A DNA stretch of 6,062 bases from Fidelibacterota bacterium (GCA_002686675.1 NYYF01000014.1:1-6062), one strand, 5' to 3'. Counted from the stretch's first letter, positions 1 through 6,062 are shown. The notes: a model not told the origin generated them from the letters alone. A program made the numbers and translations.

Positions 1-644
1 ATTTGCGCTGTACCCTGTCCATTCAAAAGTGTTTGAACCAAGGTAATAAAATTATTTCGAATTTCATCTTTGTTTTGAAAAGCTATTTCGGAGGGTTCCC
101 GGTAAATACCTTTGCAGATTCTCAGTTTTAGTTGAGGTGAATCAATGGCTTTCAGATCATCCAGACTCCGAAAGAGATACGCTTGGAGCACAGCGCCGGT
201 TTGGTTAAACCCTGCGACAGTTTTTTTATAGATATTCAAGGTAATATCAGTTAACTCGGAGGTCTCCATATCAATTGTGATTCCCCTTGAAACCTCCCGT
301 GCTTTTTGAACAATTGTTGAAAGATTTTCTAAAACAAGGTTTTCACTCACATCCAACCCAAGGTGTGTTAATTTTAAGGAGATTGTACAATCTCCTTTGA
401 TGTTTTCAATAGCTTCATAAAGACGACAATATTTATCCCGGACAGTTTGAGATTCTTCTACTGTCTGTACATGTTCACCCAGGATATCAACCGTGACAGA
501 AAACCCTTGATTGATAATACCCTCAATTGTAACCAAGACATCCTCTATGGTTTCCCCGGCTACGTAGGGTTGAGCAAAGGGGCGAGTCATCCAGCGGGGG
601 CAATAGGTAAGCATACTGGCTAGCATTGTGTTAAACCAATCCAT
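1..644 (-). CDS. Proline dehydrogenase, monofunctional (5' part, runs off the left edge)
   Basis: FAD-dependent oxidation of L-proline to pyrroline-5-carboxylate at the inner face of the membrane, passing electrons to quinone; first step of proline catabolism. Reading the minus strand from ATG at 644-642 gives 214 codons without a stop before the window ends. Seen in order: an N-terminal leader (1-30), a TVDILGE segment (51-57), the beta-strand motif KLTHLGL (91-97, catalytic-lysine strand), IDMETSE (124-130), AVLQAYLFRS (151-160) and RICKGIYREP (175-184). These match the successive strands of the Pro_dh barrel, and the order and spacing resemble the roughly 300-residue stand-alone enzymes rather than bifunctional PutA. 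The C-terminal third, with the ATHD-type and substrate-binding double-arginine motifs, lies outside the window. An in-frame TAA four codons upstream makes the ATG at 644 the first possible start, although no clear Shine-Dalgarno precedes it. The gene is divergent from the nuo operon. Family assignment is firm; whether the missing part is intact is unknown. Confidence 0.93.
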   Translation of the reverse strand, partial: MDWFNTMLASMLTYCPRWMTRPFAQPYVAGETIEDVLVTIEGIINQGFSVTVDILGEHVQTVEESQTVRDKYCRLYEAIENIKGDCTISLKLTHLGLDVSENLVLENLSTIVQKAREVSRGITIDMETSELTDITLNIYKKTVAGFNQTGAVLQAYLFRSLDDLKAIDSPQLKLRICKGIYREPSEIAFQNKDEIRNNFITLVQTLLNGQGTAQ

Positions 645-880
645 AGGATGTGAAATTTAGAATAGTAGCTTTGTAAGCTTCAACTTAAATGGTTAGTGGA
701 TGAGGATTAAAATAAGATTGATTATCATCCTTTAAAATTTTTCCAGAGTGATTCAGAACGTGTATTTTTTCCTTTCTCTAAATTCTGGTCCCCATCGAAT
801 TTGCCAAAGAAATGTATTTACCTTGACTGAGGAAAAACAGAACATCTATATTTCATACTTGTAAATTAGCAGGAAACATA
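645..880. other. Divergent intergenic region between proline dehydrogenase and nuoA
   Basis: 236 bases of AT-rich non-coding DNA between two divergent start codons, so it should hold the promoters of both transcription units. The right half contains the candidate nuo promoter, listed separately. For the minus-strand gene the best -10-like hexamer I see is GATAAT (minus strand, 726-721), but no good -35 element sits at the right distance, so I do not call it as a feature. I see no tRNA, no small conserved ORF, no strong inverted repeat and no hairpin followed by a U-run. Confidence 0.8.
823..852 (+). promoter_or_regulatory. Candidate promoter of the nuo operon
   Basis: TTGACT at 823-828 (5 of 6 matches to the sigma-70 -35 box) is followed after 18 bases by TATATT at 847-852 (5 of 6 matches to the -10 box). 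The same stretch can be read as a Bacteroidota-type promoter: TTG at 823-825, then TATATTTC at 847-854 against TAnnTTTG, one mismatch, with a 21-base spacer. Either reading puts the transcript start near 859-861, giving a leader of about 20 nt that contains the AGGA ribosome-binding motif at 871-874, six bases before the nuoA ATG. Found by eye only; AT-rich DNA gives chance matches. Confidence 0.45.
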
Positions 881-1312
881 ATGTATCGTGACTTCGGAAC
901 AATTTTTGTCTTTATCATACTGGGGATAATCCTGGTATATGTTCCCTTGCTTATTCAAAAACTCGTTGCTCCATCCAATCCAACTCCTGATAAAATTTCA
1001 ACCTATGAATGCGGGGAAGATGCAGAGGGTTCCGCCTGGATTCGATTCAATATTCGCTATTATATCATTGCTCTCATTTTTCTGATTTTTGACGTTGAGG
1101 TTGTATTCCTCTTCCCGTGGGCAGTTATTTTTCAGGATTTTATAAAAGAGGGGAACGGGATGCTTGTATTTGTTGAAATGGCAATATTTTTACTTATTTT
1201 AATCGTAGGTTTGGCATATGTCTGGCAAAAATCAGATTTGGATTGGGTAAAGCGGAAGGTAGCTTTTGCTTCTGGGCGATATAAAAATCAGAAGTTAGAA
1301 GAAGGAAATTAG
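881..1312 (+). CDS. nuoA: NADH-quinone oxidoreductase subunit A (NuoA)
   Basis: Small membrane subunit of complex I that packs against NuoH and NuoJ at the junction of the peripheral and membrane arms. The 143-residue product has three hydrophobic segments (about 7-27, 60-85 and 95-115), as expected. The loop after helix 1 carries the conserved [10 protein letters not shown] segment (41-50) with Cys44, the residue that marks the deactive-state-sensitive loop in mitochondrial ND3. Helix 2 carries the signature [14 protein letters not shown] (69-82) with the acidic pair Asp71 and Glu73. Start ATG at 881 is preceded by AGGA (871-874) at six bases. First gene of the operon; a 13-nt gap leads to nuoB. 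C-terminus is a short charged cytoplasmic tail (about 117-143). Nothing unusual in length or motifs. Confidence 0.97.
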   Translation: MYRDFGTIFVFIILGIILVYVPLLIQKLVAPSNPTPDKISTYECGEDAEGSAWIRFNIRYYIIALIFLIFDVEVVFLFPWAVIFQDFIKEGNGMLVFVEMAIFLLILIVGLAYVWQKSDLDWVKRKVAFASGRYKNQKLEEGN

Positions 1313-1325
1313 GAAAGGAATCCAT

Positions 1326-1817
1326 ATGGGATTATTGGAAGAAAAATTTGAAGATAATATTATTGTAGCCTCTTTCGATAAAATATTAAGCTGGGCCCGT
1401 TCAACATCTCCCTGGTTCTTCCAATTCGGGTTGGCATGCTGTGCGATTGAGCTAATGTCCACTGGAGCCAGCCGTCATGACCTCAGTAGAATTGGAATGA
1501 TACCCCGATCTTCTCCCCGCCAGGCCGATGTTATGATTGTCGCTGGTACCGTGACAATGAAAATGGCTCTTCGAATTAAAAAGCTGTATGAGCAAATGGC
1601 TGATCCTAAATATGTAATTTCCATGGGTAGTTGTGCCACTAGTGGGGGCCCATATTGGCAACACGGATATCATGTATTGAAAGGTGTGGATATCGTTGTA
1701 CCTGTTGATGTATATGTTCCAGGTTGTCCTCCACGGCCGGAATCTCTTATTGAAGGATTAATCCAGCTACAGGAAAAGATCAGAAAAGAACGACCTTTGA
1801 CGAAAAAATCCGTTTGA
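1326..1817 (+). CDS. nuoB: NADH-quinone oxidoreductase subunit B (NuoB), cluster N2 subunit
   Basis: Peripheral-arm subunit that holds the terminal 4Fe-4S cluster N2, the immediate electron donor to quinone. All four ligands are visible in the 163-residue product: the tandem Cys38-Cys39 in [11 protein letters not shown], Cys103 in [12 protein letters not shown], and Cys134 in VPGCPPRPE. The [19 protein letters not shown] stretch (57-75) is the family signature shared with the small subunit of NiFe hydrogenases. The N-terminus is short, with an amphipathic start and no targeting sequence. The start ATG at 1326 has a strong Shine-Dalgarno, AAAGGAA at 1314-1320, five bases upstream and directly after the nuoA stop. 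The stop codon overlaps the nuoC start by one base. Complete and ordinary for the family. Confidence 0.98.
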   Translation: MGLLEEKFEDNIIVASFDKILSWARSTSPWFFQFGLACCAIELMSTGASRHDLSRIGMIPRSSPRQADVMIVAGTVTMKMALRIKKLYEQMADPKYVISMGSCATSGGPYWQHGYHVLKGVDIVVPVDVYVPGCPPRPESLIEGLIQLQEKIRKERPLTKKSV

Positions 1818-2305
1818 TGAGCAAAAAATTATTAGAAGTTCTGCTGGAGAAATTTCCTGGCTCGGTAATTGAAATGGAAGAATTACTGACAGATTATATT
1901 TCCTTAAAGGGAGACAAGTGGTTTGAAATTGCTTCATTTTTACGGGATGAACCGAACTGGGCATTTGATTCTCTTCAGTGTATCACGGGGGTAGATTTAG
2001 GGGAAGATGGAATAGATGTTCGCTATAATTTTCATTCTATGACTCATCTTCACAAAATAGAAATTCGAATTTCTGTTGATAGAGACAAACCCAAGATCCC
2101 TTCCATAGAACAAATTTGGAGGATAGGGGACTGGTTTGAACGGGAAGTGTATGATATGTACGGTATAAAATTTGATGGTCACAGGGACCTCCGCAGGATT
2201 CTGCTTCCCGATGATTGGGAGGGGTGGCCTCTGCGGAAAGATTATGAAACTCAGGAAACATTTCATGGTATTGTTGTTCCGAAAGTGAAGGAAGAATGGG
2301 AATAA
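1817..2305 (+). CDS. nuoC: NADH-quinone oxidoreductase subunit C (NuoC)
   Basis: The 30-kDa-type peripheral subunit; it carries no cofactor and braces NuoD and NuoB. The 162-residue product has an N-terminal alpha/beta domain and the complex I 30-kDa signature WFEREVYDMYGIKFDGHRDL (106-125), continuing RRILLPDDWEGWPLRKDY (126-143). I place the start at ATG 1817-1819, which overlaps the nuoB stop as TGATG; an in-frame TTG just before it (1814) would add one residue but is a poorer start. No Shine-Dalgarno precedes it, so translation is probably coupled to nuoB termination. NuoC is a separate gene here, not the NuoCD fusion of enterobacteria. The 3' end overlaps nuoD by 10 bases in another frame. 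Confidence 0.96.
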   Translation: MSKKLLEVLLEKFPGSVIEMEELLTDYISLKGDKWFEIASFLRDEPNWAFDSLQCITGVDLGEDGIDVRYNFHSMTHLHKIEIRISVDRDKPKIPSIEQIWRIGDWFEREVYDMYGIKFDGHRDLRRILLPDDWEGWPLRKDYETQETFHGIVVPKVKEEWE

Positions 2306-3417
2306 TTCACGGTGATGAGATGGTCCTTAATATTGGACCGCAGCACCCAAGTACTCATGGGGTTCTGAGACTGAAGGTCCTTACCGATGGTGAAATCGTG
2401 TCCAAGATTACACCTTATATTGGTTATCTCCATCGCTGTTTTGAAAAGCATTGCGAAAATTTGACGTATGAGCAAGTGATACCATTTACCGATCGTTGCG
2501 ACTATATTAGTTCAATGAATAACAATTTTGGTTATGTAATTACAGTAGAGGACTTAATGGATATCCATGTTTCTGAAAAAGTTGAATATATCAGAGTTAT
2601 CATGGCCGAGTTAAACCGTATCGCCAGTCATCTTCTGGCATTGGGAACCTTCGGGATGGATGTGGGAGCTTTCACACCGTTTCTCTATATGTTCAGGGAT
2701 CGTGAAAGCATTCTGGATCTTTTCGAAATGACCTGCGGCGCCCGTCTTCTTTATAATTATATGTGGATCGGTGGCCTTTCCCATGATCTTCCGGTCGGCT
2801 TTGTGGAAAAGACATATAATTTTTTGGATTATTTCGAACCAAAAATTACAGAAAACGATGATCTGTTAATGTATAATAAAATTTTTATAGAACGGACAGC
2901 GGATGTAGGTGTTCTTCCACCTGAAGTAGCTGTTAGTTACGGGGTATCAGGACCAAATTTGCGTGGGTCTGGTGTTAAATGGGATTTACGAAAGGATGAA
3001 CCATATTCTATTTATGACCGCTTTGATTTTGAAATACCTGTTGGGACTGGCCAGATGGGAACAACCGGTGATTGTTGGGATCGTTACTGGGTCCGAGCTC
3101 AGGAGATGAAAGAGAGTATTGGAATTATTCGTCAGGCTCTTAACCAATTACCAACTGAAGGGGATGTGCACGAAACTATCCCAAAGAAAATCCGACCACC
3201 TAAAGGATCGATTTACAAACGGACCGAGTCACCAAGGGGAGATCTAGGTTTTTACATCATCAGCGATGGGAAACCAACTCCAGTAAGAGTAAAATTGAGA
3301 TCACCTGCATTTACCGCCCTTAGTGCCTTAAGCGCAATAGCGGAAGGATGGATGATCTCCGATGTAATAGCCATTCTTGGAAGTCTAGATATCGTATTGG
3401 GAGAGATCGATCGATGA
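2296..3417 (+). CDS. nuoD: NADH-quinone oxidoreductase subunit D (NuoD), quinone-site subunit
   Basis: The 49-kDa-type subunit that forms, with NuoB, the quinone-binding pocket; it descends from the large subunit of NiFe hydrogenase but has lost the metal-binding cysteines. In the 373-residue product the quinone headgroup ligands are intact: His21 in GPQHPSTHGVLR (14-25) and Tyr70 in FTDRCDYIS (64-72), equivalent to His38 and Tyr87 of the Thermus subunit. Other landmarks are NRIASHLLALGTFGMDVGA (107-125), ESPRGDLGFYIISDG (311-325) and the canonical C-terminus ILGSLDIVLGEIDR (360-373). It is a little shorter than many NuoD proteins at the N-terminus. The ATG at 2296 lies inside the nuoC coding end; AAGGA at 2288-2292 sits only three bases upstream, so the ATG at residue 9 (2320) remains an alternative. 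In many bacteria nuoE, F and G follow; here nuoH follows after 33 bases. Confidence 0.98.
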   Translation: MGIIHGDEMVLNIGPQHPSTHGVLRLKVLTDGEIVSKITPYIGYLHRCFEKHCENLTYEQVIPFTDRCDYISSMNNNFGYVITVEDLMDIHVSEKVEYIRVIMAELNRIASHLLALGTFGMDVGAFTPFLYMFRDRESILDLFEMTCGARLLYNYMWIGGLSHDLPVGFVEKTYNFLDYFEPKITENDDLLMYNKIFIERTADVGVLPPEVAVSYGVSGPNLRGSGVKWDLRKDEPYSIYDRFDFEIPVGTGQMGTTGDCWDRYWVRAQEMKESIGIIRQALNQLPTEGDVHETIPKKIRPPKGSIYKRTESPRGDLGFYIISDGKPTPVRVKLRSPAFTALSALSAIAEGWMISDVIAILGSLDIVLGEIDR

Positions 3418-3461
3418 ATACACCAATGAGAATAATAGGGTTTTTGATCAATGGCTGTTGA
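3414..3461 (+). other. 15-codon mini-ORF bridging nuoD and nuoH
   Basis: An ATG at 3414 overlaps the nuoD stop as ATGA and opens a frame encoding MNTPMRIIGFLINGC, ending at TGA 3459-3461, eleven bases inside nuoH. It spans the only sizeable gap within the operon core, at the place where nuoE-F-G stand in other genomes. The arrangement suits a translational-coupling leader that carries ribosomes from nuoD to nuoH, whose own ribosome-binding sequence is weak. I recognise no homology in 15 residues, and a chance ORF of this size is quite possible. Confidence 0.25.
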
Positions 3462-4536
3462 TAATCTTATGCATTGGTTTGAATCCTGGACGTTATGGGA
3501 AGCAGGATCTCCCCTTCTATTTTTGATTGCAGTCCTTATTGCAGGTATACCCATTTTTCTTCTCATGGCTGTTAATGCCCTGGTAGCGGTATATGCAGAG
3601 CTTAAAATATCAGCTTTCATGCAGGATAGACTTGGACCAATGGGACAAGGACCAGGGTTACATGCTGGCAAATGGGGTTTATTGCAGACGGTTGCTGATG
3701 CTTTAAAGCTTTTGTTAAAAGAGGATATTATCCCAACCTTGGCCGATCGTAAGTTATTTATAATAGCTCCTTTTATCATTTTTGTTACCCCTTTTATAGC
3801 ACTTGCTGCTCTCCCTTTTAACCAGGATTTATTGATTGCTGATTTAAACATAGGAGTTTTCTATATTCTTGCGGTGGGTTCTATCGGCGTTATAGGTATC
3901 ATTATGGCAGGATGGTCATCGAACAATAAGTGGTCATTATACGGAGCTATGAGGTCTGCAGCACAAATTATAAGTTACGAAATTCCGGTTGCCCTTTCCA
4001 TTGTATCTGTCATTATGCTAACAGGGACCTTGAGTATGCAGGGTATTATATCCTACCAAAATGGAACTACCCTAGGAATATTACCAAACTGGATTCTTTT
4101 TAATAATCCCTTCTCTTTTATAGCATTTTTTATTTTTTTTATCAGCGGTGTTGCTGAAGTGAACCGGACTCCATTTGATATACCTGAAGCAGAGTCGGAA
4201 CTGGTTGCAGGTTTTCATACCGAATATTCCGGGATGCGATGGGCTTTCTTTTTTCTAAGTGAATATGCCAATATGCTGATCATAAGCGGTGTTGCCGCTG
4301 TGGCATTTCTCGGAGGATGGCACAGCCCGATCCCCGGTTTTATGGAATCCTCTGGATGGAGCCTTTTCTGGTTCATCTCAAAGGTGGGGGTGCTTATTTT
4401 TATTATGATGTGGTTTCGATGGACATTTCCACGGCTTCGTGTTGATCAACTCATGAATATTTGTTGGAAGGTCCTCCTTCCTCTTGCCCTTTTAAATATT
4501 TTTGGTGTTGGGATTTGGACATTGTTAACAGGATGA
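3451..4536 (+). CDS. nuoH: NADH-quinone oxidoreductase subunit H (NuoH)
   Basis: Membrane subunit (ND1 homologue) that completes the quinone entry chamber and links quinone reduction to the proton channels. The 361-residue product has about eight hydrophobic segments. Loop 1 carries KISAFMQDRLGP (52-63) and GLLQTVADALKLLLKEDIIP (76-95). The central loop has MRSAAQIISYEIPVALS (167-183), and the large loop has AEVNRTPFDIPEAESELVAG (235-254) followed by FHTEYSGMRWAFFF, the acidic chamber signature. Two departures are visible: the usual E-R-K at the end of helix 1 is E-L-K (Leu51, codon CTT at 3601-3603), and the usual GPNRVGP is replaced by a longer GPMGQGPGLHAGKWG (62-76). The start ATG at 3451 has only a weak ATAGGG ten bases upstream. 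It ends three bases before nuoI. Confidence 0.97.
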   Translation: MAVDNLMHWFESWTLWEAGSPLLFLIAVLIAGIPIFLLMAVNALVAVYAELKISAFMQDRLGPMGQGPGLHAGKWGLLQTVADALKLLLKEDIIPTLADRKLFIIAPFIIFVTPFIALAALPFNQDLLIADLNIGVFYILAVGSIGVIGIIMAGWSSNNKWSLYGAMRSAAQIISYEIPVALSIVSVIMLTGTLSMQGIISYQNGTTLGILPNWILFNNPFSFIAFFIFFISGVAEVNRTPFDIPEAESELVAGFHTEYSGMRWAFFFLSEYANMLIISGVAAVAFLGGWHSPIPGFMESSGWSLFWFISKVGVLIFIMMWFRWTFPRLRVDQLMNICWKVLLPLALLNIFGVGIWTLLTG

Positions 4537-4539
4537 TAT

Positions 4540-5121
4540 ATGAGTAAATATTTACACGATTTATGGAGTTCAGTCTCCAGTTCTATAATTGGCATGGGCA
4601 TCACCTTCAAACATTTGGTCAGGATTCGTAAAGGAAATGTTACCCTTCAATTTCCGGAAGAGAAATGGCCCCGCCCTGAGCGAAATATAGGATTTGATCA
4701 TAAGGATTATAATGTTATTCGGTCCAAACTCCACGTGGATATGGATGATTGTATCGGTTGTTATAAATGTGCTCGTGCCTGCCCGGTTGATTGCATCAAA
4801 ATTGAAACGATAAAAGTTCCTAAGGGAACGGATATAGGTACCACATCCAATGAAACGAAAAAGCGGCTATTAGTTAATCGTTTCGATATTGATATGACTG
4901 AGTGTATGTATTGTAACCTATGTGTATATCCATGTCCTGAAGAGTGTATTTTTATGACTGGAGGTCCTAATTCTTCCAAACATCCTATCGATTATGAATT
5001 TTCTGAATATAATCGGGAGGAATTGATGTATCATTTTGCAACAGCAACTCAGGAAGAAATCGACCGCTTTATGGATGCAAAAACACCGGAAAAACCTGTT
5101 GAAAAAGAAGAAACAGTATGA
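4540..5121 (+). CDS. nuoI: NADH-quinone oxidoreductase subunit I (NuoI), 2x[4Fe-4S] ferredoxin-like
   Basis: Peripheral TYKY-type subunit that carries clusters N6a and N6b and relays electrons to N2 in NuoB. The 193-residue product has an N-terminal amphipathic membrane-associating helix (about 5-27) and two ferredoxin motifs: CIGCYKCARACP (Cys71, 74, 77, 81) and CMYCNLCVYPCP (Cys122, 125, 128, 132). Each is followed by a conserved aspartate or glutamate plus Cys. Between them lies a long insert with VPKGTDIGTTSNETKKR (93-109), a feature I associate with Bacteroidota and Chlorobi NuoI rather than with proteobacterial ones. The C-terminal tail from about 177 is Lys/Glu/Pro-rich and probably disordered. 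ATG 4540 has AGGAT at 4530-4534, five bases upstream. In complexes lacking NuoEFG this subunit is the probable entry point for electrons from a ferredoxin-like donor. Confidence 0.97.
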   Translation: MSKYLHDLWSSVSSSIIGMGITFKHLVRIRKGNVTLQFPEEKWPRPERNIGFDHKDYNVIRSKLHVDMDDCIGCYKCARACPVDCIKIETIKVPKGTDIGTTSNETKKRLLVNRFDIDMTECMYCNLCVYPCPEECIFMTGGPNSSKHPIDYEFSEYNREELMYHFATATQEEIDRFMDAKTPEKPVEKEETV

Positions 5122-5606
5122 GTGAATTATTATTCTGGTTCATAACTGCAATGACTATTGGATCAGCTTTAATTGTAGTGCTTCATTCCAACCTTTTTTA
5201 TTCTGCCATTGCTTTGGTAGTGACCTTATTTAGTGTTGCAGGATTTTATGTGTTTCTTTGGGCTGATTTTTTAGCAGGTGTCCAAGTAGTTATTTATATT
5301 GGAGGGATCCTAGTTTTAATCTTGTTTGGAATTATGCTTACCAATAGAATTTCATCTGTAAATATTTCACACTCGAATTTGAACAAAGGTGGAGGAGCTA
5401 CAGTTGTTCTTGGAATTTTTGGGATAATTGTGTGGATGATTTTTAACACACCATGGTTACAGGTTTCTATGCAGGAACCTGCACAGACAGTTGGAGAAAT
5501 TGGAAGATTACTAATGACGCATTATTTACTTCCGTTTGAAGTTGCCTCAATTTTACTACTTGCTGCTCTTATTGGAGCAGCGATGCTATCAAGGAAAGCA
5601 AATTAA
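5118..5606 (+). CDS. nuoJ: NADH-quinone oxidoreductase subunit J (NuoJ)
   Basis: Membrane subunit (ND6 homologue) next to NuoA, H and K; its third helix contains the pi-bulge that changes shape during turnover. The 162-residue product has five hydrophobic segments. The signature is WADFLAGVQVVIYIGGILVL (48-67), with Tyr60 at the position of the conserved helix-3 tyrosine, and the C-terminal HYLLPFEVASILLLAALIGA (136-155) is equally typical. A variable hydrophilic stretch (about 77-93, rich in Ser, Asn and Gly) separates helices 3 and 4. The start overlaps the nuoI stop as ATGA, with no good Shine-Dalgarno, so translational coupling is likely. The stop shares one base with the nuoK start. Confidence 0.96.
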   Translation: MSELLFWFITAMTIGSALIVVLHSNLFYSAIALVVTLFSVAGFYVFLWADFLAGVQVVIYIGGILVLILFGIMLTNRISSVNISHSNLNKGGGATVVLGIFGIIVWMIFNTPWLQVSMQEPAQTVGEIGRLLMTHYLLPFEVASILLLAALIGAAMLSRKAN

Positions 5607-5911
5607 TGGAATGCCTGCAAAATTACCTGCTCATTTCTGCAACGCTTTTCTCTCTAGGATTATTCGCAGTGATAACCCGCAGGAATGCAGTAGCCGTTCT
5701 TATGGGAGTGGAACTCATTTTGAATTCAGCTAACTTAAACTTTCTTGCTTTTTCCCGTTTTGGTGGCATGAATTTTAACGGGCATGTTTTCGCACTTTTT
5801 GTAATCATTATGGCTGCTGCAGAAGCAGCAGTAGCTTTGGCAATCATTATTAATTTATACAACAATTATCAATCCATTAATGTGGATGAAGCAAGCCAGT
5901 TGAAACGATGA
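5606..5911 (+). CDS. nuoK: NADH-quinone oxidoreductase subunit K (NuoK)
   Basis: Small antiporter-like membrane subunit (ND4L homologue) that forms part of the E-channel to the proton pumps. The 101-residue product has three transmembrane helices. Both buried glutamates essential in the family are present: Glu36 in VLMGVELILNSANLN (31-45) and Glu73 in IIMAAAEAAVALAI (67-80), matching Glu36 and Glu72 of E. coli. Length is standard (E. coli 100). The ATG at 5606 overlaps the nuoJ stop as TAATG; AAGGA at 5591-5595 is ten bases upstream, a little far, so coupling to nuoJ probably assists initiation. The stop overlaps the nuoL start as ATGA. Confidence 0.97.
   Translation: MECLQNYLLISATLFSLGLFAVITRRNAVAVLMGVELILNSANLNFLAFSRFGGMNFNGHVFALFVIIMAAAEAAVALAIIINLYNNYQSINVDEASQLKR
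5814..5831 (+). repeat. Perfect 7-bp inverted repeat inside nuoK
   Basis: CTGCTGC (5814-5820) and GCAGCAG (5825-5831) form a perfect stem with an AGAA loop, inside the codons for the Ala-Ala-Ala-Glu-Ala-Ala run. The Glu73 codon straddles the loop. An alternating alanine codon choice (GCT GCT GCA before, GCA GCA after) creates it. There is no U-run after it, so it is not a terminator. It is most easily explained by the conserved protein sequence; any RNA role is speculation. Confidence 0.4.
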
Positions 5912-6062
5912 ATATTTTTATTGAATATTCCTTATTCATTTTTTTTCTTCCCCTGTTGGCTTTTCTGATCAATATTTTCCTTGGGAAACGGCTTCCCCGT
6001 CACGGTGATTGGGTCTCTATCGGGGCTGTGCTCCTCACATTGGCTCTTTCCATGGCGATGTT
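5908..6062 (+). CDS. nuoL: NADH-quinone oxidoreductase subunit L (NuoL), 5' part, runs off the right edge
   Basis: The first 51 codons of the large antiporter-like subunit (ND5 homologue), the distal proton pump of the membrane arm, which also bears the long lateral helix in its missing C-terminal part. The visible product begins MNIFIEYSLFIFFLPLLAFL and continues INIFLGKRLPRHGDWVSIGA, followed by another hydrophobic stretch. LPLLAFLIN followed by GKRLPRxGDWVS is the usual NuoL N-terminus. The ATG overlaps the nuoK stop as ATGA. Gene order after nuoK also predicts nuoL; nuoM and nuoN would be expected next, but they are outside the window. Roughly 600 residues are missing, so nothing can be said about the channel residues. 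Confidence 0.9.
   Translation, partial: MNIFIEYSLFIFFLPLLAFLINIFLGKRLPRHGDWVSIGAVLLTLALSMAM

Noticed and set aside
698..730. Inverted repeat GGATGA ... TCATCC in the intergenic region
   Set aside because: Only six base pairs around a 21-base spacer, with no extension on either side; expected by chance in a region of this size.
752..780. T-rich run that might be a terminator
   Set aside because: No GC-rich stem precedes the T-run, and between two divergent starts no terminator is expected.
3252..3851. 199-codon open frame on the minus strand
   Set aside because: It lies antisense to the conserved 3' end of nuoD and 5' part of nuoH, matches no family I know, and both plus-strand genes are certain.
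4133..4140. Runs of eight T in nuoH (4133-4140) and nuoL (5939-5946) as possible slippage or frameshift sites
   Set aside because: Both encode Phe in hydrophobic helices, the frame continues normally, and there is no alternative downstream product or visible stimulatory structure.
5536..5733. 65-codon plus-strand frame across the nuoJ-nuoK junction
   Set aside because: Shadow frame of two well-supported genes; composition is not protein-like and no start signal favours it.

Overview
This 6.06-kb, moderately AT-rich bacterial window holds most of a respiratory complex I (NADH:quinone oxidoreductase-type) operon on the plus strand. A partial proline dehydrogenase gene lies divergently on the minus strand. 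No RNA gene, mobile element, CRISPR array or clear terminator is visible. The protein motifs (long-insert NuoI, short NuoD, single-domain proline dehydrogenase, separate nuoC and nuoD) and the gene order look most like the Bacteroidota/Chlorobi/FCB-type bacteria, possibly Marinimicrobia. That placement is inference from remembered family resemblance, not from a search.

Layout: bases 1-644 (minus strand) encode the N-terminal 214 residues of a monofunctional FAD-dependent proline dehydrogenase that runs off the left edge. Bases 645-880 are a divergent intergenic region with a plausible promoter for the right-hand operon (TTGACT at 823, TATATT at 847). Bases 881-6062 carry nuoA, nuoB, nuoC, nuoD, nuoH, nuoI, nuoJ, nuoK and the first 51 codons of nuoL. 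The genes are packed tightly: TGATG, TAATG or ATGA stop/start overlaps at B/C, I/J, J/K and K/L, a 10-nt overlap at C/D, and gaps of 13, 33 and 3 nt at A/B, D/H and H/I.

How the genes work together: NuoB, C, D and I form the quinone-reducing (Q) module and carry the terminal Fe-S clusters. NuoA, H, J, K and L belong to the membrane proton-pumping arm. The NADH-oxidising module genes nuoE, nuoF and nuoG, which sit between nuoD and nuoH in many bacteria, are absent from that position. The operon therefore encodes either an 11-subunit complex using another electron donor or a 14-subunit complex whose EFG genes lie elsewhere. The neighbouring proline dehydrogenase also passes electrons to the membrane quinone pool, so both transcription units concern quinone-linked respiration. 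All key ligand and catalytic residues I could check are intact except one conserved Arg in NuoH, which is Leu here.

This is essentially a normal housekeeping region. I found no convincing evidence for an undescribed system. The points most worth a second look are the D-to-H junction lacking EFG, the tiny ORF bridging that junction, and the NuoH substitution.
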